From Alphaproteobacteria bacterium (lineage in GTDB: Bacteria > Pseudomonadota > Alphaproteobacteria > Bin95): DNA of 64,000 nt. Below the pieces are notes generated by a model. That model worked only from the letters and a program-made list of their open reading frames with translations, did not search any database and had not been told where the DNA came from. Within the stretch, counting starts at the first letter, position 1. Each line of letters opens with the position of its first letter. Both the position numbers and the translations under genes were made by a program. The stretch lies in the NCBI GenBank assembly GCA_020638555.1, contig JACKII010000001.1, positions 1,116,001 through 1,180,000 on the forward strand. The letters are read 5' to 3'. This document shows, piece by piece, positions 44,807 to 54,819 of this stretch.

Positions 44807-46393
44807 TCAGCCGCCGGCGACGGTGCCGTAGACCAGCCGCGGCAGCCAGAGCGTCAGGTCCGGGAACATCCACAGAATGCCCAGCATGACGATCTGCATG
44901 CCCACGAACGGTATGATGCCGGTGTAGATCTGCATGGTGGTGACGGACGGCGGTGCCACGCCGCGCAGATAGAACAGGGCAAAGCCGAAGGGCGGAGTCA
45001 GGAAGCTGGTCTGCAGGTTCACGGCGATCATGATGCCGAGCCAGACCGGGTTCAGGTCCATCATCAGCAGGATGGGCGCGACGATCGGGATGACGACGAA
45101 GGTGATCTCGATGAAGTCCAGGAAGAACCCCATGATGAACATCACCAGCATCACCACCAGCATGGCGCCGAACGCCCCGCCCGGCAGGTTGTTTAGGAAT
45201 TCGTGCACGATGTCGTCGCCGCCGAAGCCGCGGAACACCAGGCTGAACAACTGCGCGCCGATGACGATGCCGAACACCATGGCGGAGATTTTCGCGGTCG
45301 ACTGCATTACCTCCCTGAGCGTGCCATTGGCATGGGTGCGGCGCAGCGCATCCAGAATGCCGACGGAGAGAAGCACACAGCAGAGCGCGGCCGCGTAAAT
45401 GCCCCATTGCTCGGTCTGGGACACCTCGTTCCGGCCGAGCCGCAGATCGAGTGCGCCGGTCAGGATCAACACGCCCACCAGCGCCAGCCCGCCGACGAGC
45501 ATGACCAGGCTTTGACGGCCGGAGGTCAGCCGCAGGCCGCCCAGCAGGGTCGCGCCGATGGCACCCACGGCGGCCGCCTCTGTCGGCGTGGCGATGCCGG
45601 CCAGGATCGAGCCCAGAACGGCAATGATCAGGATGATCGGCACGACCAGCGCGCTGAGCGTCGTGGCCAGCGACGTGTTCGCCTGCGCGATTTCCGGCGG
45701 GGCCGGTGGCGCCGACTCCGGCCGCAGCGCTGCCATCAACAATTGCCAGCCGATATAGAGGCCGACCAGCATCAGGCCGGGGATCAGGGCGCCGGCGAAC
45801 AGGTCGCCGACGCTGACCGGATCGGGCGCGAAATTGCCCAGCGCCCGCTGGGCGTCCTGATACGCGTTCGAAATCTGGTCGCCCAGCACCACGAGGACGA
45901 TGGAGGGCGGAATGATCTGGCCCAGCGTGCCGCTGGCGCAGATGGTGCCGCAGGCCAGCTTCGGGTCATAGCCCCAGCGCAGCATGGTCGGCAGGCTCAG
46001 CAGGCCCATGGTCACGACCGTGGCGCCGACAATGCCGGTCGAGGCCGCGAGCAGGGCGCCGACCACGCACACCGAAATGCCAAGGCCGCCGCGCATGCTG
46101 CCGAACAACCCGCCCATGGTGTTGAGCAGGTCGTCGGCGACCTTGGAGCGTTCGAGCATCACGCCCATGAACACGAACAGCGGCACCGCCAGCAGCACCT
46201 CGTTGGTCATGGTGCCGTAAATGCGGTTCGGGATGAAGCCCAGATAGGACAGGTCGAACGCGCCGACGCCATAGCCGATCAGGCCGAAGATCAGCGACAC
46301 GCCGCCCAGGGTGAAGGCGACGGGAAAGCCGGCCATCAGCGCGACGCAGACGCCGCCGAACAGCAGCAGGGACAGGATTTCGGCGAGGATCAT
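44807..46393 (-). CDS. TRAP transporter large permease subunit (DctM-like)
   Basis: A 528-residue polytopic permease of the tripartite ATP-independent periplasmic transporter. The conserved blocks include VPLFVFMGVMLERS, AASTGIVGATVVTMGLLSLPTMLRWGYDPKLA (with the GATV segment), GTICASGTLGQIIPPSIVLVVLGD and the C-terminal GFFLDFIEITFVVIPIVAPILL. At 528 residues it is longer than the usual 425 and has an inserted hydrophobic stretch of about 100 residues around residues 270-390, seen in the mannitol/chloroaromatic type. Its start overlaps the small-permease stop (ATGA). Confidence 0.93.
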   Translation of the reverse strand: MILAEILSLLLFGGVCVALMAGFPVAFTLGGVSLIFGLIGYGVGAFDLSYLGFIPNRIYGTMTNEVLLAVPLFVFMGVMLERSKVADDLLNTMGGLFGSMRGGLGISVCVVGALLAASTGIVGATVVTMGLLSLPTMLRWGYDPKLACGTICASGTLGQIIPPSIVLVVLGDQISNAYQDAQRALGNFAPDPVSVGDLFAGALIPGLMLVGLYIGWQLLMAALRPESAPPAPPEIAQANTSLATTLSALVVPIILIIAVLGSILAGIATPTEAAAVGAIGATLLGGLRLTSGRQSLVMLVGGLALVGVLILTGALDLRLGRNEVSQTEQWGIYAAALCCVLLSVGILDALRRTHANGTLREVMQSTAKISAMVFGIVIGAQLFSLVFRGFGGDDIVHEFLNNLPGGAFGAMLVVMLVMFIMGFFLDFIEITFVVIPIVAPILLMMDLNPVWLGIMIAVNLQTSFLTPPFGFALFYLRGVAPPSVTTMQIYTGIIPFVGMQIVMLGILWMFPDLTLWLPRLVYGTVAGG

Positions 46394-46938
46394 ACGCCTT
46401 CTCCCGTCATATCCGCTTTCGGGGACGGGGGCGTTGCCGCGCCCGAGAGCGTCAGGATCGAGCGGGCCATCATCGCCAGCCCCTGCAACGCCACCAGGAG
46501 GCAGAACACCAGGATGACCGATTTCAGGAGATAGACGCCGTGAATGCCGTTGTCGCCTTCCGGCGAGCCTTCGAGAATGCCCCAGGCGCGGGTGACGAAG
46601 CCGAACGAGGCCCAGGCGATGACGCCGCACATCGGCAGCAGGAAGACCACGCCGCCGATCAGGTCGACGATGGCCTTGCTGCGCTCGGACATGCCGCCAT
46701 AGAAGATATCGACCCGCACATGACCGTTATGCACCAGGGTATAGCCGGCCGCGGCCAGGAACACCGACGCGTGCATGTAGATGATGCTTTCCTGCAGCCA
46801 GATCCAACCGAGGCCATAGACATAGCGCAGCAACACGACGGCGAATTGCACCAGGACCATGAACAGGGCCAGCCAGGATATGGCCCGCCCCAGGCTTTCG
46901 TTCAGAATGTCGACGGTGCGGATGAAAGAGGAAAGCAT
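46390..46938 (-). CDS. TRAP transporter small permease subunit (DctQ-like)
   Basis: A 182-residue inner-membrane protein with four hydrophobic segments. It shows the DctQ pattern WIWLQESIIYMHASVFLAAAGYTLVHNGHVRVDIFYG and a C-terminal LLVALQGLAMM segment. It pairs with the large permease, whose start overlaps its stop by four bases. Start 46938 (MLSSFIRT) has GGAG 5 bases upstream; the longer start at 47019 adds an unlikely proline-rich leader. Confidence 0.92.
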   Translation of the reverse strand: MLSSFIRTVDILNESLGRAISWLALFMVLVQFAVVLLRYVYGLGWIWLQESIIYMHASVFLAAAGYTLVHNGHVRVDIFYGGMSERSKAIVDLIGGVVFLLPMCGVIAWASFGFVTRAWGILEGSPEGDNGIHGVYLLKSVILVFCLLVALQGLAMMARSILTLSGAATPPSPKADMTGEGV

Positions 46939-47076
46939 GGCGGCTCCGCGCGCTGGGAGAGTCCCCGGGCCGACCGGCGGGATGGGGGCGGATGGCTCCG
47001 CAACCCGGCGCTTCGGCACTGCCCCGAACGCCGCGGCAGCGGCGCCCGGGGGTGAAACGAGGGGCGGGCGGGCCGG

Positions 47077-48162
47077 TTAGGACGCCGCCGCCCGCGCGGC
47101 CATGTAGCCGAGTTCGCCGATGGCGGCGTAGTCCATCGCCTGTTTCTGGAAGGCGGAGTAGCTGTCGTACACGCGCTTGGTGATGTCGTCGGTGGCGGCC
47201 ATGGTGGCGATGACGTCCGCGGATGCGGCCCGCGCCTTGTCCAGCACGTCGTCCGGATAGCGTTGCAGGATCACGCCGTGCTTGTTCACCAGCGTGTCGA
47301 GCGAGGAGGAATTCAGCGCGTTGAACTCGGCCGACTGTTCCCAGGCTTCCGCCATCACGGCGATGGCGACGATCTGCTGCTGTTCCTTGGTCAGGCCGTC
47401 ATAGAGCGTCTTGTTGATGCCCACAGACGCCACCGTGCCCGGCTCGTGGAAGCCCGGATAATAATAGTTCTTGGCGATCTTGTAGAAGCCGAAGGCCAGA
47501 TCCTGCCAGGGGCCGACCCATTCGGTCGCGTCGATGGCGCCGGATTGCAGCGAGGGGTAGATTTCGCCGACCGGCAGGTTCAGCGGCGTCGCGCCCAGGG
47601 CGCGCAGCACCTCGCCGCCCAGGCCCGGCATGCGCATTTTCAGGCCCTGGAAATCGTCGATGCTGTGGATTTCCTTGCGGAACCAGCCGCCCATCTGCAC
47701 GCCCGTCGTGTGCGAGGGGAAGGCCTTGATGTTGAAGCCCGCGGACAGTTCGTCCCACAATTGCTGGCCGCCGCCATAGCGGATCCAGGCATGGGTTTCG
47801 GAGCCGGTCATGCCGAACGGCACCGCGGTCATGAAGTTGTAGGCCTTGGACTTGCCCTGAAAGTAATACTCGGCCGCGTGATACATGTCCGCGTCGCCCG
47901 CCGACACCGCATCGAATGACTGGAAGGCGGGGACAAGCTCGCCGGCGCCATAGACCTTCACCGTCAGCATGCCGCCGGACAGCATGGTGATGCGGTCGGC
48001 GATGCGCTGGCCGGACGTGCCGGCGCCAGGCGAATTCTTCGGCCAGGCCATCACCATTTTCAGTTCGCGCTTGCCCTGGGCGATGGCCGGCGCGGCCAGG
48101 GTCGAGGCGGCGGCAGCGGCGCCGGCAACCGCGGCGCCCTTCAAAAAGTCACGACGTTCCAC
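47077..48162 (-). CDS. TRAP transporter substrate-binding protein (DctP/TakP-like)
   Basis: A 361-residue periplasmic solute-binding protein. The twin-arginine-type signal MERRDFLKGAAVAGAAAAASTLAAPAIAQG has RRDFLK at residues 3-8 and cleaves near residue 29. The conserved middle segment GVQMGGWFRKEI, GLKMRMPGLGGEVLRALGATP and IDATEWVGPWQDLAFGFYKIA match keto-acid or chloroaromatic-type TRAP receptors. It is the first gene of the three-gene TRAP operon and, being exported by Tat, is probably folded before export. The ligand is unknown, likely a carboxylate. Confidence 0.93.
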   Translation of the reverse strand: MERRDFLKGAAVAGAAAAASTLAAPAIAQGKRELKMVMAWPKNSPGAGTSGQRIADRITMLSGGMLTVKVYGAGELVPAFQSFDAVSAGDADMYHAAEYYFQGKSKAYNFMTAVPFGMTGSETHAWIRYGGGQQLWDELSAGFNIKAFPSHTTGVQMGGWFRKEIHSIDDFQGLKMRMPGLGGEVLRALGATPLNLPVGEIYPSLQSGAIDATEWVGPWQDLAFGFYKIAKNYYYPGFHEPGTVASVGINKTLYDGLTKEQQQIVAIAVMAEAWEQSAEFNALNSSSLDTLVNKHGVILQRYPDDVLDKARAASADVIATMAATDDITKRVYDSYSAFQKQAMDYAAIGELGYMAARAAAS

Positions 48163-48248
48163 GAGCAGTATCCTCCGTATTTTTCACGCCGGCCCCTCAT
48201 TCGATTCCGAGGCCGATCCACCCGCACGGTACGCCGGACGTCCATTGC

Positions 48249-48274
48249 GCACAACGGCTATGATCCTGTTGTGC
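48249..48274. terminator. Weak hairpin between tyrS and the TRAP operon
   Basis: Arms gcacaac (48249-48255) and gttgtgc (48268-48274) enclose 12 bases just downstream of tyrS on the minus strand and upstream of the TRAP operon. No U-run follows on the minus strand. It could be a weak terminator or an operator; the evidence does not decide. Confidence 0.35.
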
Positions 48275-48295
48275 GGTCGATCTTTGCCGCCGCTG

Positions 48296-49549
48296 TCAGG
48301 CGGGTCTGACCAGCACGTGCCGCTTGCGGCCGGCGGAGAGTTTCAGCGTTCCGGCCGCGGTCAGGTCGGCGGCGCCGATGGTTTGGTTCTCGTCGCCGAT
48401 CGGCACGTCGTTCAGGCGGGCGCCGCCGCCCCGCACCAGCCGCCGCGCCTCACCGCCGCTGGCCGCAAGGCCGGCCCGCCGCAGCAGGTCGAAAGCGGGA
48501 ATGCCGGCTTCCAGGTCCGTCGCCGGCACATCGACCGTCGGCAGGCCTTCCGCCTGGGCGCCTTCCTCGAAGGTGCGCCGCGCGGTTTCCGCGGCTTCCG
48601 CTGCCTTGGTCCGGCCGTGCAGCAGGGCGGTGGCCTCGGTCGCCAGGATTTTCTTCGCCTCGTTCAGTTCGGCGCCTTGCAGCGCCTCCAGCCGGGCGAT
48701 CTCGTCCAGCGGCAGCACGGTGAACAGTTTCAGGAAGCGCCCGACATCGGCGTCCAGCGTGTTGCGCCAGAACTGCCAGTAGTCATAGACGCTGAGCCGC
48801 TCCTCGTTCAGCCAGATCGCGCCGGCGGCGGTCTTGCCCATCTTGGCGCCGTCGGCCGTGGTGATCAGCGGGCTGGTCAGGCCATAGAGTTGCGGCTGCT
48901 CCAGCCGCCGGCCCAGATCGACGCCGGAGACGATATTGCCCCACTGGTCGCTGCCGCCCATTTGCAGCACGCAGCCATAGCGCTTCGACAACTCCACGAA
49001 GTCGTAGCTTTGCAGGATCATGTAGTTGAATTCGAGGAAGGTCAGCGGCTGTTCGCGTTCCAGGCGCAGGCGGACGCTGTCCATGGTCAGCATGCGGTTG
49101 ACGCTGAAATGCCGGCCGATCTCGCGCAGCAGCGGGATGTATTTCAGCTCGCTCAGCCACTCGTCGTTGTCGACCATGATGGCATCGGTGGCGGACGCCT
49201 CGGCCCCGAAGGTCAGCAGCTTTTCGAACACCCGGAAAATGCCGGCCTTGTTGCGCTGAATATCCTCGTGCGTCAGCAATTGCCGGGTTTCGTCGCGGCC
49301 GGAGGGGTCGCCGATCTTGGTGGTGCCGCCGCCCATCAGCACGATGGGCTTGTGCCCGGTCTTTTGCAGCCAGTGCAGCATCATGATCTGCACCAGACTG
49401 CCCACATGCAGCGAATCGGCGGTGCAGTCGAAGCCGATATAGGCGCGAATCGGCCCCGCGGCGGCGCGGGCGTCCAGGCCCTCCGTATCGGTGCATTGGT
49501 GGACAAAGCCCCGCTCTGTCAGCGCGGCAAGGAAGTCGGAACGCGGCAT
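48296..49549 (-). CDS. tyrS: Tyrosyl-tRNA synthetase
   Basis: A 417-residue class I tRNA synthetase. The HIGH equivalent is HVGS in TADSLHVGSLVQIMML. The KMSKS equivalent is KMGKT in GAKMGKTAAGA. FNYMILQSYDF and QMGGSDQWGNI form the tyrosine pocket. The C-terminal S4-like domain reads ARRLVRGGGARLNDVPIGD. It charges tRNA-Tyr and is essential. The start at 49549 is separated from divergent anmK by 40 bases, an arrangement common in proteobacteria. Confidence 0.97.
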   Translation of the reverse strand: MPRSDFLAALTERGFVHQCTDTEGLDARAAAGPIRAYIGFDCTADSLHVGSLVQIMMLHWLQKTGHKPIVLMGGGTTKIGDPSGRDETRQLLTHEDIQRNKAGIFRVFEKLLTFGAEASATDAIMVDNDEWLSELKYIPLLREIGRHFSVNRMLTMDSVRLRLEREQPLTFLEFNYMILQSYDFVELSKRYGCVLQMGGSDQWGNIVSGVDLGRRLEQPQLYGLTSPLITTADGAKMGKTAAGAIWLNEERLSVYDYWQFWRNTLDADVGRFLKLFTVLPLDEIARLEALQGAELNEAKKILATEATALLHGRTKAAEAAETARRTFEEGAQAEGLPTVDVPATDLEAGIPAFDLLRRAGLAASGGEARRLVRGGGARLNDVPIGDENQTIGAADLTAAGTLKLSAGRKRHVLVRPA

Positions 49550-49589
49550 GGATCTGGCACTGCTTGTCGTCGGAAGCGAGGCCTGTACC

Positions 49590-50708
49590 ATGCCTGACAT
49601 GCAAGAACAATCGCACCCCTGGCCGCTGCTGCCCTGCCTGGCGCTCGGCCTGATGAGCGGCACCTCCATGGACGGGGTCGATGCCGCCCTGCTCTGGACC
49701 GACGGCGAGCGGGTGGTGGAGCCGCGCGGCTTTGCCTTCCGCCCCTATCCGCCGGCTTTCCGCGCCGCGCTGGCCGACGCCCTGCTGGCGCCGGAGGAAC
49801 GGGCGCCGGCGTTGGAAGCCGCGCTGACCGATCATCACCGCGACGCCGTGCGAGGGTTGCTGGCGCAGACCGGCGTCGGGCTCAGCGACGTGGCGGTGAT
49901 CGGCTTTCACGGCCACACCGTGCTGCACAAGCCGGCCGCGCACCGCACCTGGCAGTTGGGCGACGGCCGGCGGCTGGCGAAGGCGCTGGGGCGGCCGGTG
50001 GTCTGCGATTTCCGCTCCGCCGACGTGGCGGCCGGCGGTGAGGGGGCCCCGCTGGCGCCGGTCTATCACCGGGCACTGGCCGGCGGCGCGCCCCGGCCCT
50101 GCGCCGTGCTGAATCTGGGCGGGGTCGCCAATGTCACCTGGATCGGGCCGGGCGCGGGCGAGTTGCTGGCGTTCGACACCGGCCCCGCCAACATGCTGCT
50201 GGACGAATGGGCGCTCCGCCACACCGGCGAGCCGCTGGACCGCGACGGCCGGCTGGCGGCGGCCGGCACGGTGGACGCGGGCGTTTTGGCCGAGATGCTG
50301 GCCGCCCCCTATTTCGCCCGCACGCCGCCGAAATCGCTCGACCGGCTGGATTTCGGGCTGGAGGCGGTGGCGCACCTGTCCGCGGCGGACGGGGCGGCGA
50401 CGCTTGTCGCCTTTACCGCGGCCAGCGTCGCCGCCGCCTGCCGGCATATGCCGGCGCCGCCGAAACTCTGGATTGTCGGCGGTGGCGGGCGGCACAATCC
50501 GGCGCTGATGCAGGCACTGCGCCAGCGCCTCGCCGCGCCGCTGGATGCGGCCGAGGCGCATGGCATTGACGGCGATGCGCTGGAGGCGGAAGCGTTCGCC
50601 TATCTGGCCGTGCGCTCGGTGCGCGGCCTGCCGATCAGCTTCCCCGGCACCACCGGCGCGCCGGAGCCGCTCTCCGGCGGTCGCCTGTTCCGGCCGGGGC
50701 GCGGCTGA
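49590..50708 (+). CDS. anmK: Anhydro-N-acetylmuramic acid kinase
   Basis: A 372-residue kinase of peptidoglycan recycling that phosphorylates and opens 1,6-anhydroMurNAc to MurNAc-6-phosphate. The opening LGLMSGTSMDGVDAALL is the family signature. GFHGHTVLHKP, LNLGGVANVTWI, AFDTGPANMLLD and VGGGGRHNPALM follow. Start 49590 (MPDMQEQ) is set by GAGG 9 bases upstream; 49599 is also possible and 49548 would overlap tyrS. It is divergent from tyrS, as in many bacteria. Confidence 0.95.
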   Translation: MPDMQEQSHPWPLLPCLALGLMSGTSMDGVDAALLWTDGERVVEPRGFAFRPYPPAFRAALADALLAPEERAPALEAALTDHHRDAVRGLLAQTGVGLSDVAVIGFHGHTVLHKPAAHRTWQLGDGRRLAKALGRPVVCDFRSADVAAGGEGAPLAPVYHRALAGGAPRPCAVLNLGGVANVTWIGPGAGELLAFDTGPANMLLDEWALRHTGEPLDRDGRLAAAGTVDAGVLAEMLAAPYFARTPPKSLDRLDFGLEAVAHLSAADGAATLVAFTAASVAAACRHMPAPPKLWIVGGGGRHNPALMQALRQRLAAPLDAAEAHGIDGDALEAEAFAYLAVRSVRGLPISFPGTTGAPEPLSGGRLFRPGRG

Positions 50709-50797
50709 CCCGGAGCGGGCCGCGGCCGATTCCGAACCGGGGCAGGCCCGCCGCGGCGGGTGAACCCAAGCCGCCCGTGCTTCATGTTCCCGTGCTT

Positions 50798-50971
50798 CCC
50801 CGGACGGCGCGGAGCGGCGATCCGGGGTCTCTCTGGGGGAGGTGGCAATGGCGGGAGATCCCGGCCCTCGCCTCCGGCTCGGCCGGGAAAGCTCGGGGGT
50901 GTGGTCCGTCGCAGCGGGCGCACCCGCATCTCTTCGCGCTTCCCCGGGCGGCGCGGAGCGGCGGTCCGGGG
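50798..50971. repeat. GC-rich intergenic repeat modules between anmK and msrP
   Basis: The 301-base gap has no gene. It contains two forward X modules (50798-50827 and 50942-50971, ccccggacggcgcgga and ending ccgggg) and between them a Z module (about 50850-50895, ggagatcccggcc ... ggccgggaaagc). The 25-base core of the other elements is absent here. The gap lies between convergent genes. Confidence 0.7.
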
Positions 50972-51009
50972 TCTCGCTCCGAGCGGGCCGGCCGGAGCGG
51001 CCGCCCGGG

Positions 51010-51957
<948 letters not shown>

Positions 51958-52076
51958 GGTGTGCACACCCTTTATAACGGAGTCTCTGGCGTTTGTTTGC
52001 CGAGAAGGTAGGGTGTCGGGCGGTGTTTTCCCAATAACGATGCCGTGTGCCATCTGATTCAGAAGAGGAATTCTCC

Positions 52077-52874
52077 ATGAGCGATCCGGTCCTGCTCGCC
52101 ATTGCCGACGGTGTCGCCACTGTCACCCTGAACGCGCCGGAGGTGCGCAACGCGCTGACGCCCGGCCTGCGCACCCTGTTCCGCGAGATCGTTTGCGACC
52201 TGGAGTTCAACGACGACGTGCGCTGCGTCGTGCTCAAGGGCGCCGGCGACCATTTCATGGCCGGCGGCGATATCCGCGTGATGCAGGAGCGGCTGGACAT
52301 GCCGGACGGCCAGCGCCGGCAGGTGATCATGGAGGGCATTCACCTGCTGCACCTGCCGCTGTTCGCGATCCGCCGCATGGGCAAGCCGGTGGTCGCCTCG
52401 ATCCAGGGGGCGGTGGCCGGTGCGGGTATGGGGCTGGTCGGCGCCTGCGACCTGGCGATTGCCGCGGACGATGCGATTTTCACGCTCGCCTACTGCCATA
52501 TCGGCGCCAGTCCGGACGGCGGCTCGTCCTATTTCCTGGGGCGGACGCTGGGGATGAAGCAGCAGATGGAACTGGCCTTCCTCGGCGACCGGTTCGGGCC
52601 GGACAAGGCCAGGGAGTTGGGCATCGTCAACTGGGTCGTCCCCCGCGCCGACCTGGAGGCCGAGACCGACAAGCTGGCGCGGCGCCTGGCCGACGGCCCG
52701 ACCCATGCCTATGCCAACGCCAAGAAGCTGTTCAACGCCACCAACCATCTGAGCCTGGAAAGCCATTTGCAGATGGAGGGCGAGTTGATCGCGGACAGCA
52801 TGTGCACCGAAGACCATGCCGAGGGCGTCGCGGCCTTCCTCGGCAAGCGCAAGCCCCAGTTCAAGGGCCGCTGA
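52077..52874 (+). CDS. Enoyl-CoA hydratase/isomerase family protein
   Basis: A 265-residue crotonase. The oxyanion pieces are DHFMAGGDIRVM (about residues 60-71) and QGAVAGAGMGLV (about 111-122). The segment YCHIGASPDGGSSYFLGRTLGMK carries the aspartate/glycine pattern typical of enoyl-CoA isomerases. It ends with FLGKRKPQFKGR, a common crotonase tail. The start at 52077 has AGAGGA upstream. It is divergent from msrP and alone, so the substrate cannot be inferred. Confidence 0.9.
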   Translation: MSDPVLLAIADGVATVTLNAPEVRNALTPGLRTLFREIVCDLEFNDDVRCVVLKGAGDHFMAGGDIRVMQERLDMPDGQRRQVIMEGIHLLHLPLFAIRRMGKPVVASIQGAVAGAGMGLVGACDLAIAADDAIFTLAYCHIGASPDGGSSYFLGRTLGMKQQMELAFLGDRFGPDKARELGIVNWVVPRADLEAETDKLARRLADGPTHAYANAKKLFNATNHLSLESHLQMEGELIADSMCTEDHAEGVAAFLGKRKPQFKGR

Positions 52875-52903
52875 CGCGTATCCCGGCCGAGCCGGAGGCG
52901 AGA

Positions 52904-53160
52904 GCCGGGACCGGTCGCTTTCGCGAACACGGTCATCGCCGGTGTTCGCTCGCCCACAGCGGCCCCGGACGGCGGCTCCGCCACCTCTGGGGTGCCTATG
53001 CTCGGAAGTAGGGTGTTTCCCGGCCGCCGCGGTGCGGTGCGCCGGGACCGGTCGCTCTCGCGAACACCGGCGGCGGTGGTGTTCGCTCGCCCGCAGCGGA
53101 CCCGGACGGCGGCTCTGCCACCTCCGGGGTACAGATTGCTCGGAGGTGGGAGGCGCCGGG
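52904..53160. repeat. 137-base tandem duplication carrying two 25-base cores
   Basis: Two copies of a unit beginning gccgggaccggtcgct lie at 52904-53040 and 53041 to about 53160, period 137 bases. Each has a core cgaacac, 11 bases, gtgttcg (52924-52948 and 53061-53085) and a right module ending near cacctctggggt/cacctccggggt. The cores differ internally while the flanks are close, so the duplication is not very recent. The 316-base gap lies between convergent genes and contains no gene. Confidence 0.8.
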
Positions 53161-53190
53161 CCGGGGCTGGTCGCGCCCCGCCCTTGGGGA

Positions 53191-54819
53191 TCAGTCGAAC
53201 AGGGTGGCGAGCCGCCGTTTCATCTGGTCGGCGATATAGAGCGCCAGCGCCTGGATGGTCGCCGTCGGGTTGACGCCGCCGGAGGTCACCCAGATGCTGC
53301 CGTCGACGATGAACAGGTTCTTCACATCGTGGCTGCGCCCCCACTCGTTCACCACCGAGCGCTCCGGGTCCAGGCCCATGCGGGCGGTGCCGAGCAGGTG
53401 GCCCGGATAGTTCAGCACCGTGCGCGAGCAGGCAATATCGTGCGCACCGGCGGCTTCCAGAATCTCGGTGGCTCGCGCGATGCCGTGTTCCATCATCGCG
53501 GCGGTGTTGGCGCTGATCGTGTAGTCGATCTTCGGTGCCGGAATGCCGTGGCTGTCTTTCAGCACCGGGTCGAGGGTGACGCGGTTGTGCTCTTCCGGCA
53601 GGTCCTCGCACGCGATGCCGATTTGCAGGCGGCGATGATAGAGCGTGCGGTAGACGCGGTGGTGGTCCGGCCCCCAGGGCAGGCGGCCGGCGATCATGCT
53701 GGAGACCGCCTCGTTCACCGGCCCGGTGCCGCGGGAATATTGCAGCGTGTAGCCGCGCACGAAGCCGCGGGACCGGTCGGTCTCGTAGAATTCCTTGCTC
53801 CACATGACGGTTTGCGGCGCGCGGTCGCCGTCCATCTCGTCGTCGACATAGCCCGAGACCATGGGCCAGGGGTGCAGCATCAGGTTCCTGCCGACCAGGC
53901 CGGAGGAATTGGCGAGGCCATGCGGAAACCGGCCGCTGGCGGAATTCAGCAGCAGCCGCGGCGTGCCGACGCCGTTGGCGGCCAGGATCATCACCTCCGC
54001 CGGCTGGAAGCGCTCGACGCCGGTGGGGTCGTAGTAGACGACGCCGGTGGCCATGCCGGCCGCGTCGGTCTCGATAGCGCGCACGCGGCAGTTGGTGCGC
54101 AGTTCGACACCGGCGCGGATCGCCTGCGGCCAGTAGGTGATGTCGACGCTGGCCTTGGCGCCCTGGGCGCAGCCGGGCGTGCAATTGCCGAGATTGATGC
54201 AGGCCGCGCGGCCCTCGTACTCCACCGTGTTGATGGCGATTTCCGACGGCCACCAGTGCCAGCCGAGCGTGTTGGTCGCCCGGGCATAGCGCGTGCCGGT
54301 CCGGCCGAGCGGCACCGGCGGCAGGGTCGGTTGGTGCGGCGGGTAGGACGGGTCGCCCGCCAGGCCCGCCACGCCCATCATCCGGTCGTTCTCGGCAAAA
54401 AAGGGCTCCAGCGCCCAATAGTCCACCGGCCAGTCGTCGGCGACGCCGTCCAGCGTCCGCACCTTGAAATCGGACGGATGCATGCGCGGGAAATGCGCGG
54501 TGTAGTGGACGGTGGCTCCGCCGACGGCGTTGTAGTTCGCCACCTTCATCGGCGAGGCGTCGTCGTTGACGGGATAGTCCGCCGGCAGGCCGCGCCGGTT
54601 CGGCAGGATGTCGGCGTCGCCATAGCGCCTTGCCTCCCAGTCGCGGCCGTTGGTGGGATAGTCGGTCGGCTTCACCCAGTCGCCCTGCTCCAGGCAGAGA
54701 ATGCGCATGCGCGTCTCGGCCAGGCTCCAGGCCATCGCGGCGCCGGAGGCACCGGAGCCGATGATGAGCACGTCGACCTTGTCGTCGGTGGGGCGGGGCG
54801 TGTCGGAGATGGCGGTCAT
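53191..54819 (-). CDS. GMC-family FAD-dependent oxidoreductase with possible iron-sulfur cluster
   Basis: A 542-residue glucose-methanol-choline oxidoreductase. The FAD motif IIGSGASGAAMAWSLAE is near the N terminus, the catalytic histidine is in PGHLLGTARMG and the asparagine in GGVNPTATIQALALYIAD. The segment CINLGNCTPGC (CX5CX3C) resembles the [3Fe-4S] ligand pattern of FAD glucose/fructose dehydrogenases, so the enzyme probably passes electrons out rather than to oxygen. It has no signal peptide. The small-subunit gene overlaps its start by four bases (ATGA). The alcohol or sugar substrate is unknown. Confidence 0.9.
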   Translation of the reverse strand: MTAISDTPRPTDDKVDVLIIGSGASGAAMAWSLAETRMRILCLEQGDWVKPTDYPTNGRDWEARRYGDADILPNRRGLPADYPVNDDASPMKVANYNAVGGATVHYTAHFPRMHPSDFKVRTLDGVADDWPVDYWALEPFFAENDRMMGVAGLAGDPSYPPHQPTLPPVPLGRTGTRYARATNTLGWHWWPSEIAINTVEYEGRAACINLGNCTPGCAQGAKASVDITYWPQAIRAGVELRTNCRVRAIETDAAGMATGVVYYDPTGVERFQPAEVMILAANGVGTPRLLLNSASGRFPHGLANSSGLVGRNLMLHPWPMVSGYVDDEMDGDRAPQTVMWSKEFYETDRSRGFVRGYTLQYSRGTGPVNEAVSSMIAGRLPWGPDHHRVYRTLYHRRLQIGIACEDLPEEHNRVTLDPVLKDSHGIPAPKIDYTISANTAAMMEHGIARATEILEAAGAHDIACSRTVLNYPGHLLGTARMGLDPERSVVNEWGRSHDVKNLFIVDGSIWVTSGGVNPTATIQALALYIADQMKRRLATLFD

